Notes under the pieces: generated by a model | Databases searched by the model: none | The model's input: the letters and a program-made list of their open reading frames with translations, nothing else | What the model was told of the DNA's origin: nothing | Program-made: the position numbers and the translations under genes | DNA from: Natrialbaceae archaeon Tc-Br11_E2g14 | GTDB taxonomy: Archaea > Halobacteriota > Halobacteria > Halobacteriales > Natrialbaceae | Assembly: GCA_001564275.1 (NCBI GenBank) | Contig: LKND01000017.1 | Span: 1 to 39,571 of the forward strand | Reading direction: 5' to 3' | Length of the DNA stretch: 39,571 nucleotides | Part shown: positions 32,937 through 39,571 of the stretch, in pieces | Layout of the letters: each line of letters begins with the position of its first letter | How positions within the stretch are numbered: position 1 is the stretch's first letter

Positions 32937-34148
32937 ATGCAACAGGACGACCGCTCATCCCGCTTCGAGGCCGTCGACTGGGACACAGTCGACACCTCGA
33001 CGCGGCTGTGGACCCCCGAGCGAGTAACCCTGCTCGCAGGAATTGCCCTCCTTGCCCTCCTCTACGCATACGACCGGTACGTCGCACACGTGTACCTGGT
33101 TGCCGACTGGCAAGTGCAAACGGTCGACTGGGTCGTATTGCTCGGTTCGGTGATGCTGGTGGCCTACGTCGGCGTTCCAATCGTCAGATATCGAGAGACG
33201 ACACTGCGCGTCCTCCGATCCCTGTTTACGCGACCCGTATACGCGGTGGCCTCGACACTGCTGGGTCTGTTCATGGCCCTTGGCCTGTTGGGCACAGCAC
33301 TCATCGGATCGGCACCGCTTCGATACGACTACGCGTGGCATCCGCCGGTCGGCATGTCGATTCCGATGGCGGGTGGAAACTGCTACGGCGAGGTCACACA
33401 AGGTGATGGTGTCACTCGATACTGTGAGGGGACGCTCTCGAACTATCCCCTCGGTGCGGACCACCGCGGGATCGCGATGGACTGGCTCGTGGTCTCGGGT
33501 GCGAGAACGGCCCTGTACGTGGTCATCTTTACGGCTGCGTTCGTCGTTCCGCTGGCGTTCGCAGTTGGCGTCATCGCCGGCTTTCGTGGCGGGCTGATCG
33601 ACGACCTGCTGATGTCCTACGTCGACGTCCAGTTGTCGATTCCCGCCATCATCGTGTACTTCATCGGGTACATGTACTGGAACCCATCGTTGTTGCTGTT
33701 GCTCGTCACCTTCGGCCTGTTGAGTTGGGGTGGCATCGCCAGGCTCGTCAGAAGCGAAGTCCTGCAACGCCGTGAGGCGGGATTCGTCATGGTGGCACGG
33801 AGCCTTGGTGGTTCACGAGCCTATATCGCTCGCCGCCACATTCTGCCGAACATCACAAACACCCTCATTCCGTCGGTGTTCCAGCTCTTTGCCCTCCTGA
33901 TCCTCGTCGAGGCTGGCGTCGCGTTCCTCGGCTTCCAGGAGTGGCAGGCGTTCTCCTGGGGGACCACGATCGCCCAGGGCGTCGACTTCGAGCAGGTCGT
34001 CGGTGGCGGTCGCGGCTCGCTGATCGAGCCACACGACTACTGGTGGGTGTCGACGCTGCCAGCCCTCGCGTTGAGCGTTACCCTGGTCTCGTTCAAACTC
34101 GTAGGAGATGGCCTTCGCGACGCGCTCGATCCCCGTTCAACAAACTGA
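32937..34148 (+). CDS. DppC-type permease with extra N-terminal helices
   Basis: A permease of 403 residues from this start (411 from the ATG at 32913), longer than usual DppC. After a soluble N-terminus come two or three additional hydrophobic segments before the transport domain. A long external loop with two Cys (about 145-180) precedes the usual helices and the EAA loop FVMVARSLGGSRAYIARRHI. The C-terminus KLVGDGLRDALDP is typical of the family. It probably forms the channel with the divergently encoded B paralogues. The next gene starts 2 nt after its stop. Start choice is uncertain; the AT-rich promoter sequence favours 32937. Confidence 0.88.
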   Translation: MQQDDRSSRFEAVDWDTVDTSTRLWTPERVTLLAGIALLALLYAYDRYVAHVYLVADWQVQTVDWVVLLGSVMLVAYVGVPIVRYRETTLRVLRSLFTRPVYAVASTLLGLFMALGLLGTALIGSAPLRYDYAWHPPVGMSIPMAGGNCYGEVTQGDGVTRYCEGTLSNYPLGADHRGIAMDWLVVSGARTALYVVIFTAAFVVPLAFAVGVIAGFRGGLIDDLLMSYVDVQLSIPAIIVYFIGYMYWNPSLLLLLVTFGLLSWGGIARLVRSEVLQRREAGFVMVARSLGGSRAYIARRHILPNITNTLIPSVFQLFALLILVEAGVAFLGFQEWQAFSWGTTIAQGVDFEQVVGGGRGSLIEPHDYWWVSTLPALALSVTLVSFKLVGDGLRDALDPRSTN

Positions 34149-34150
34149 TC

Positions 34151-35227
34151 ATGACGACACCGAATCCCTCCACCCAGACGACACGGACCGATTCCCAGGA
34201 CCACCCACTCCTCGCCGTCGAGGGGCTCACGACCCACATCGAGACGGAAGGGGGGACGATCCACGCCGTCGACGGTGTGAGCTTTCAGGTCGACCGAGGC
34301 GAAACCGTCTGCATCGTCGGTGAATCCGGCAGCGGCAAGAGCGTCACCTGTGAGTCGCTCACGGAGATCGTCCCACAACCCCCGGCGTCGATCGTCGACG
34401 GCTCGATCCAGTTCGACGGCGAACCACTCCACGACGTCGACGAGGCGTTCATGCGGAGGATACGTGGCAATCGGATCGCCCACATCTTCCAGAATCCACA
34501 GCAGGCCCTCGACCCGGTCTATACGGTCGGCGATCAGATCGTCGAGGCGATCCAGATCCACGAGACCGTCCCGGAGACGACCGCTCGGGAACGGGCCATC
34601 GACTTACTTCGCCAGGTCGGCATTCCCAGTGCGAGTGACCGCGTCGACGAGTACCCCCACGAGTTCTCGGGCGGGATGTGCCAGCGGGTGGCCATTGCCA
34701 TCGCGCTGGCTGCCGATCCCGACCTCCTGATCGCCGACGAGCCAACGACTGCCGTGGACGTGACGGTGCAAGCGCGGCTGATAGAGGTCCTTCGGAGCCT
34801 GGCGGATGGGGGCATGTCGGTGCTGTTGATTACCCACGACCTCCGCGTGGTGGCCGCCCTTGCGGACCGAGTGCTCGTCATGTACGGCGGCACCATCGTC
34901 GAGCGAGGCCCCGTCTCTTCGGTGTTCACCCAGCCGTCACACCCGTACACCCAGGCACTGTTCGACAGTTACGACGAGCTCTCCCGCAGGAGTGACCGGT
35001 CCGCACGGGACGAAATCCCGACCAACGGCTGTCGGTTCCGAAACGAATGCCCACACGCCGTCGACGCTTGCGCCGAGGACGACCAGCCGGCATTTCACGC
35101 GGTCGCCCGTGGCGATCACAGCGTCTCCTGTGTGCACTACGGCCCCTCGGGGGACCCAGACGCTATCCTCGAGGCGAGTCGGGACGCCCGTCCTGTGACG
35201 AGCGCGGAGGTGACTGACGATGACTGA
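34151..35227 (+). CDS. Peptide ABC transporter ATPase, DppD-type
   Basis: A 358-residue ATPase. Walker A is GESGSGKS (57-64), the signature FSGGMCQR, Walker B LLIADEP, H-loop LITHD. The C-terminal oligopeptide domain is intact with CRFRNEC, DACAED and a final SCVHYG. It starts 2 nt after the permease stop and ends 8 bases into the next ATPase gene, so translation is coupled. It belongs to the second importer, for which no binding protein is encoded in this window. Confidence 0.92.
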   Translation: MTTPNPSTQTTRTDSQDHPLLAVEGLTTHIETEGGTIHAVDGVSFQVDRGETVCIVGESGSGKSVTCESLTEIVPQPPASIVDGSIQFDGEPLHDVDEAFMRRIRGNRIAHIFQNPQQALDPVYTVGDQIVEAIQIHETVPETTARERAIDLLRQVGIPSASDRVDEYPHEFSGGMCQRVAIAIALAADPDLLIADEPTTAVDVTVQARLIEVLRSLADGGMSVLLITHDLRVVAALADRVLVMYGGTIVERGPVSSVFTQPSHPYTQALFDSYDELSRRSDRSARDEIPTNGCRFRNECPHAVDACAEDDQPAFHAVARGDHSVSCVHYGPSGDPDAILEASRDARPVTSAEVTDDD

Positions 35228-36578
35228 CGCGGACACAGACACGGCAACCCAATCGCGCTCCGAGCCTCGAGGCGTCGAAGATGATGACACCGCCTACGAA
35301 CCATCCCCCGATCCCCTGTTGCAGGTGCGTGACCTCGAGTTGCACTATCCGATAACGAAAGGATTCCTCAGACGTGAAGTGGGTCGCGTCCGGGCGGTCG
35401 ACGGCGTGAGTTTCGACATCGGCCGTGGGGAGGCTCTCGGCCTCGTGGGCGAGTCGGGCAGCGGAAAGACGACGACTGCACTGTCGATTTTGCGTCTCGA
35501 GGAGCCGACGGGCGGGAACGTCATCTTCGACGGCGAGTCGGTCCGTGACCTCGCTGGCGGCGACCTCAGGGCGTTTCGACGGCGGGCACAGTTGATCGTG
35601 CAGGACCCAAACGAGGCGTTCAATCCACGCATGAAGGTCGGGAAGGCCGTGGCGGAGCCACTCGCACTCCACGGGATGACCGATGAAGACCGTCGTCGAC
35701 GGATCGTCGAGGACCTCCTCGAGCGGGTGGGGCTTTCGGCCAACGATGCCGGTCGTTACCCCCACGAGTTCTCCGGGGGTGAAAAGCAACGCATCGCTAT
35801 CGCACGGGCATTGGTGCTCAATCCGGACCTGATCGTCGCCGATGAACCGACGAGTGCCCTGGATGGGCGCGTCAGGGCCGACATCCTCGGATTGCTGGAC
35901 GATATTCGACGGGAGTTCGACATCTCGGTGCTGTTCATCAGCCACGACATCGACGTCGTCAGGCGCTTCTGTGACCGCGTCGCGGTCATGTACCTCGGGG
36001 AAATCGTCGAACAAGGACGGATCGACCGGGTCCTCTCGGCGCCCAAGCATCCGTACACCCAGGTCTTACTCGGCTCCGTCCCGAGCCTCGACCCGACCGA
36101 CCGAACCCTCCCCTCGCCCCTCACGGATACGATTCCAGACCCGGCCGACCCACCGGCCGGCTGTCGCTTCCACACCCGATGCCCGGCGGTCATCCGTCCC
36201 GAGGAGATCGACCTCGAGCCCGAACAGTGGCAGCGTGTCGCCGCGTTCCGGTTTACCGTCCAGGCAGGCGAACTCCCCGAGTCAATCGATATCACCGGAT
36301 CGGGACCGATCGACGAATCGACCGTCAGAGACGCCTTGGACCTACCCGAGAGACTGCCAGACCAGGGCATCGATGACGGCGTCGCCAGCGCCATCGAGGC
36401 CATCGCGTCGGGAGAACTCGAACGAGCAGGGGAGATCCTCGAGGAGGGAGTGCCGACGGTTTGTGAGCAATCCGTGCCCGAATCGATCACTGTCGACGGG
36501 CGAACGGTCGCCTGTCACCGCCACGACGAGACGATGCCAGGAGTGGCCGACCCAGAGATCATGAAACCGTTCCGGTGA
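35220..36578 (+). CDS. Peptide ABC transporter ATPase, DppF-type, split Cys domain
   Basis: A 452-residue ATPase. Walker A is GESGSGKT (77-84), the signature FSGGEKQ starts at 184, and Walker B is LIVADEP. Here too the C-terminal domain is split: CRFHTRC (Cys315, Cys321) is followed by about 93 acidic residues (322-414) before Cys415 and the final VACHRHD. The first 30 residues are an extra acidic N-terminal extension. It is convergent with the phosphoribosyltransferase gene, only 6 nt apart. Confidence 0.92.
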   Translation: MTDADTDTATQSRSEPRGVEDDDTAYEPSPDPLLQVRDLELHYPITKGFLRREVGRVRAVDGVSFDIGRGEALGLVGESGSGKTTTALSILRLEEPTGGNVIFDGESVRDLAGGDLRAFRRRAQLIVQDPNEAFNPRMKVGKAVAEPLALHGMTDEDRRRRIVEDLLERVGLSANDAGRYPHEFSGGEKQRIAIARALVLNPDLIVADEPTSALDGRVRADILGLLDDIRREFDISVLFISHDIDVVRRFCDRVAVMYLGEIVEQGRIDRVLSAPKHPYTQVLLGSVPSLDPTDRTLPSPLTDTIPDPADPPAGCRFHTRCPAVIRPEEIDLEPEQWQRVAAFRFTVQAGELPESIDITGSGPIDESTVRDALDLPERLPDQGIDDGVASAIEAIASGELERAGEILEEGVPTVCEQSVPESITVDGRTVACHRHDETMPGVADPEIMKPFR

Positions 36579-36584
36579 CGAGTA

Positions 36585-37154
36585 TCAGTCGTCGCCGTCG
36601 GCATCGACGACGACGACCTCACCGTCGACGACGTCGACGTTGATCAGCGTCTTGACCCGGTAGCCGGCATCAGCGACCTTGTTTTCCCCGCCCACCTTCT
36701 TGATGACGGCCACCGTGTCGACGACTTCGGCCCCGATCCCGTCGAGGGCCTCGAGGACCGCCGCGAGCGTGCCGCCAGTCGAGAGGACGTCGTCGAGGAC
36801 CAACACCCGCTCGCCGGCGTGGACGTCGTTGATGTACATCTCGTTTTTCGAGTAGCCCGTCTCCTGGGAGATGGCAACCTCGCCCTCGAGACCGTATTTT
36901 CGCTTGCGGATGACGGAGACGGGGATGTCGGTCATGAGCGAGACGGCCGTCGAGATGTGGATTCCCATCGCGGCTGGGGTGACGATCCGGTCGACGTTCT
37001 CGAGGTCCGCTTTTCGGGTGATCCGGATGACGATCTCACGGAGCAGCCCTGGCTCGAGTTTTGGGACGCCGTCGCTGACCGGATGCACGAAGTAATGATA
37101 GCCGTCCTTCTCGATGATCGGGGCCTCGAGGAGGGACGATTGCAACTGATCCAT
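36585..37154 (-). CDS. hpt: Purine phosphoribosyltransferase (HGPRTase-like)
   Basis: A 189-residue type I phosphoribosyltransferase. The PRPP-binding motif [13 protein letters not shown] lies at 117-129, with the preceding [15 protein letters not shown] hood region. Haloarchaeal members are assigned as hypoxanthine/guanine (or adenine) phosphoribosyltransferase-like proteins in purine salvage; which base is used cannot be told from sequence. The gene is leaderless by appearance, with a TTTTACTC-type TATA about 27 bp upstream of the ATG at 37154. Confidence 0.85.
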   Translation of the reverse strand: MDQLQSSLLEAPIIEKDGYHYFVHPVSDGVPKLEPGLLREIVIRITRKADLENVDRIVTPAAMGIHISTAVSLMTDIPVSVIRKRKYGLEGEVAISQETGYSKNEMYINDVHAGERVLVLDDVLSTGGTLAAVLEALDGIGAEVVDTVAVIKKVGGENKVADAGYRVKTLINVDVVDGEVVVVDADGDD

Positions 37155-37292
37155 GTCGTCGATGCGTGGGATATCGAGTAAAAGGTGACGATACGTCTCC
37201 CAGGTGGGCGTGGATCCATGCGGGCGATCACCCCGCCGTGAGGCTGTTCGGACATCGCGGGGTTGCGACCGGCGTGACGAGCGCCCACCCGT

Positions 37293-37865
37293 TCAATCGT
37301 CGCCGTAGCGCAACTCCGGTGGCTGGTCGCCGTGGCCAAGCCGCATATTTCGCTCGTAGTAGATGTGTGCCGTTGCCGTCACGGTGACCGTGAGCGAGAT
37401 AATTCCGGCCCAGGCCGTCGCGGAGACGAGCGTCAGTGGATAGATCTCGAGCCAGAGTGCCGCGACCAGCGCACAGCCGATCGCGCCGAGCGAGAGGTAC
37501 AGTTCCCGCCAGGCGAATTCGCTGCCCGGAACGATCTCGAGGTACACGTTGAGATCGCTCGTCAGTTCCGTGGCCTCGATGATCCCCGCATCGGAGTCAA
37601 AACGGAGGATCCCCGCCGCGTCCATCTTCGGGAGGTGGGTCTGCTGTAAGGTGGTGTAGACGCGCTTTCGTTGCTCGGGCGTGACGGCCTCGAGGGTCGT
37701 CTGGTACTCCCAGGCAGCGACCTGCTGAGCGAGGTCGCCGAGTGCAACCTGGCCGTCGTCCTGTTTGAGATACTGGAGGACGTAGCGGCGACGCTGGTTG
37801 CGGAGCACTTCGAATGTCTCGCCCTTCGAGAGCGAGTCCACGTTCGAGCGTCGCTGCATCACCAT
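37293..37865 (-). CDS. Winged-helix membrane protein (DUF7344-type)
   Basis: A 190-residue protein. The N-terminal half is a winged helix (VLRNQRRRYVLQYL, then a HLPKMDAAG recognition region), a layout common in haloarchaeal DUF7344 regulators. The C-terminal half has two hydrophobic helices, so the DNA-binding domain would be tethered to the membrane. A TATA-like sequence at 37938-37947 leaves a leader of about 50 nt with an AGGTGA ribosome site, so starts at 37865 or 37859 are both possible. The signal sensed is unknown. Haloarchaea contain many paralogues. Confidence 0.75.
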   Translation of the reverse strand: MVMQRRSNVDSLSKGETFEVLRNQRRRYVLQYLKQDDGQVALGDLAQQVAAWEYQTTLEAVTPEQRKRVYTTLQQTHLPKMDAAGILRFDSDAGIIEATELTSDLNVYLEIVPGSEFAWRELYLSLGAIGCALVAALWLEIYPLTLVSATAWAGIISLTVTVTATAHIYYERNMRLGHGDQPPELRYGDD

Positions 37866-38053
37866 CCTCTCACCTGTGTGCCTCTTGCCAGCGCCCACAC
37901 GGGCGATACCGGCGCTGATTGACGGATCGAACGCCACCTATATAATTCTCCTGACGCCGACTCGGCTCCCGCCACGATGGGACACACTGCAGACTGGGGA
38001 CTCGGCTCTCGCGGTCGTTCCCAGCGTGGGCCGTCCCCGGCCTCGAATCACCG

Positions 38054-39211
38054 TCAGTCCGCGAGGATGACACCGAGAGATCTCGCGATCTCCGATCCGA
38101 GGTCGGTCTTCGGCCCGGCGAACTCGGCCACGTCGCCGGCGTGGACCAGCAGGGCGCGCGTCTCCGTGTCCCCCATCACGCTCGCATCGTTGGCCACGAC
38201 GAACGCGGCGTCGACGCGCTCGAGTTGGCGACGGGCAGCCTCGATCAACTGCTCGTCGCTCGCGTCCGTTTCGGTCTTGAACCCGACGACCGGAAGCCCT
38301 GGGGTGGCCTCCCGAACGTGATCGAGGAGCTTCGGGGTGGGCTCGAGGTCGAGTGTCACCCGCTCACCGGAAGGGATCTTCTCGGGGCTCGTCTCGACCG
38401 TGTAGTCGCCGATGGCAGCCGCGGAGACCATCGCGTCGGCGGTTTCGCAGGCCTCGAGGGTCGCCTGCGTCATCTCGGCGGCGCTCTCGACGTTGCGGAC
38501 GTCGGCGTAGGGAACGTCGCCGCCGTCGTGGACGAGGGTGACGTCGGCCCCTTGGGCGTAACAGGCCCGGGCGACGGCCCGGCCCATGGTTCCGGAGGCG
38601 CGGTTGGTCAAGACGCGGACGGGATCGATTGCCTCGCTGGTCGCCCCGCTGGTCACGACCACGTGGCGGCCCTCGAGCGGCCGCTCCCCGACGACGCGGG
38701 CCACCGCACAGCAGATGGCGTCCTCCGTGGCGATCTTGGCCTTGCCCTCCTCGAGGCGAGGCTCGACGAACTGGACACCCCAGGATTCGACGCGGTCGAT
38801 CGCCTCGAGCACGCCCGGGTGCTCGTACATTGGTGCGTGCATCGCCGGGGCGACGACGACGGGCATGCCGGCTCCGAGTGCCGTCGTCGCACAGGTGGTG
38901 ACCGGCGTGTCGTCGACCGCACCGGCAATCTTGCCGATGGTGTTGGCCGTCGTGGGCGCGAGCAAGAGGACGTCCGCCCAGCCGTCGTACCCACAGAGGT
39001 CGACGTGTTCGACGCTGCCGGTGATCTCCGTGACGACCGGGTTCTCGGTGGCGAACTCGAGTGCCCACGGGTGGATGATCCCGCGGGCGCTGTCGGTCAT
39101 CACGGCTCGCACGGCAGCCCCCTGGCGACGCAACTCGTGGGCCAGTTCGACCGTCTTGACGGCGGCGATCGATCCCGACACCCCGAGTGCAACGTTCACT
39201 CCCTCGAGCAT
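38054..39211 (-). CDS. coaBC: CoaBC: phosphopantothenoylcysteine synthase/decarboxylase
   Basis: A 385-residue bifunctional coenzyme A enzyme. The N-terminal flavoprotein domain (GVSGSIAAVK at 9-18, APAMHAPMYEHP with the active-site region) decarboxylates phosphopantothenoylcysteine. The C-terminal domain (VVTSGATSEAIDPVRVLTN, then VGFKTET) couples 4'-phosphopantothenate to cysteine using CTP. Length and order match archaeal CoaBC. The TATA-like sequence at 39236-39243 lies about 28 bp upstream of the ATG, so the transcript is probably leaderless. It stands alone and is divergent from the pilin gene. Confidence 0.93.
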   Translation of the reverse strand: MLEGVNVALGVSGSIAAVKTVELAHELRRQGAAVRAVMTDSARGIIHPWALEFATENPVVTEITGSVEHVDLCGYDGWADVLLLAPTTANTIGKIAGAVDDTPVTTCATTALGAGMPVVVAPAMHAPMYEHPGVLEAIDRVESWGVQFVEPRLEEGKAKIATEDAICCAVARVVGERPLEGRHVVVTSGATSEAIDPVRVLTNRASGTMGRAVARACYAQGADVTLVHDGGDVPYADVRNVESAAEMTQATLEACETADAMVSAAAIGDYTVETSPEKIPSGERVTLDLEPTPKLLDHVREATPGLPVVGFKTETDASDEQLIEAARRQLERVDAAFVVANDASVMGDTETRALLVHAGDVAEFAGPKTDLGSEIARSLGVILAD

Positions 39212-39235
39212 TGGTGGGGTATTGGGGCGACTGGG

Positions 39236-39243
39236 TTTTATAC
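39236..39243 (-). promoter_or_regulatory. TATA box of coaBC
   Basis: GTATAAAA on the minus strand, about 28 bp upstream of the coaBC ATG at 39211. Supports a leaderless start. Confidence 0.55.
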
Positions 39244-39375
39244 GGTGTGCCCTGATCCCCGTGGTCCCGTCGAGTTGATCGACCTGCGGAGTCGTCTCTT
39301 GGGAGGGTCCACTCGAGGGTTCTACCGACTCGACCGGTCGGTAGCTATTTGGTCACGGCTCCTGAGATTCAACCG

Positions 39376-39571
39376 ATGAGGAGTGTGGCGGTCGCTTCCG
39401 GCGCTGACCGCGAACGGGCGGTCTCCCCCGTGATCGGGGTCGTGTTGCTCGTGGCCATCGCGGTCCTGAGCGCGACGGTCGTCGCCGCGTTTGTGCTGGA
39501 TTCGGGGCCGAATCAGCCGCCGCCGAATACGGAGCTGGTGTTCGAGGAAGATACCGACGAGGTGACAATCG
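39376..39571 (+). CDS. Archaeal type IV pilin, N-terminal part
   Basis: An ATG at 39376 opens a frame that runs off the right edge (65 residues visible). Residues 1-14 are a short polar leader, then RAVSPVIGVVLLVAIAVL: a class III signal peptide and hydrophobic helix of archaeal pilins (DUF1628/pilin N-terminal family). PibD should cut just before the VSPVIG stretch. The following Pro-rich, acidic sequence begins the exposed domain. The rest of the gene and any pilus cluster lie outside the window. Confidence 0.85.
   Translation, partial: MRSVAVASGADRERAVSPVIGVVLLVAIAVLSATVVAAFVLDSGPNQPPPNTELVFEEDTDEVTI

Noticed and set aside
1..39571. Search for CRISPR arrays and regularly spaced repeats
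   Set aside because: No direct repeats with regular spacers were seen. The frequent CTCGAG is codon bias (Leu-Glu) and not a repeat system.

Overview
The window is chromosomal DNA of a halophilic archaeon (Halobacteria), most likely a Natrialbales-type haloarchaeon. The evidence is high G+C, strongly acidic proteins, many leaderless genes with a TATA-like box about 26-28 bp before the start codon, and archaeal marker genes (digeranylgeranylglyceryl phosphate synthase, a proteasome beta subunit with a cleaved propeptide, a class III signal peptide pilin, an archaeal initiator tRNA). The genus is an inference; no 16S or marker search could be run.

Layout. 1-1500: small, mostly unrecognised genes of lower G+C (a protein cut by the window edge, a winged-helix regulator, two hypotheticals) lying on the 3' side of a tRNA-Arg(TCG) gene, as expected for an integrated element. 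2064-9568: housekeeping genes (lipid prenyltransferase, RecA-like ATPase, CoA-binding protein, cysteine synthase, a coiled-coil protein, small membrane proteins, proteasome beta). 9149-10683: methylmalonyl-CoA mutase B12-binding subunit with its MeaB chaperone. 10680-13980: a leftward operon of a small membrane protein, a flavin oxidoreductase with a cysteine-rich tail and a FeoB-like GTPase/permease. 14071-14515: non-coding remnant with ends like IS200/IS605 elements. 14547-16934: a 56-residue protein gene under a DtxR-type metal box, divergent from an S9 peptidase. 16980-19875: MaoC-type hydratase, CitE-type lyase and glutamate dehydrogenase. With the mutase pair, these fit steps of the haloarchaeal methylaspartate cycle (acetyl-CoA assimilation). 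20081-22916: small conserved genes, initiator tRNA-Met and a membrane protein with a zinc ribbon.

23226-29692 is a complete five-gene oligopeptide/dipeptide ABC importer operon. 30546-36578 is a second importer locus with an unusual arrangement: two tandem DppB-type permeases on the minus strand, then a divergent DppC-type permease and two ATPases on the plus strand, with no binding protein. The window closes with a purine phosphoribosyltransferase, a winged-helix membrane protein, CoaBC (coenzyme A synthesis) and the start of an archaeal pilin gene.

No CRISPR array, rRNA, integrase or intact transposase is visible. The best candidates for new biology are the FeoB-like/cysteine-tail oxidoreductase operon, the metal-box-controlled 56-residue protein, the approximately 100-residue insertions that split the C-terminal cysteine domain of both DppF-type ATPases, the duplicated B permeases, and a family of roughly 78-bp palindromic intergenic repeats present twice here.
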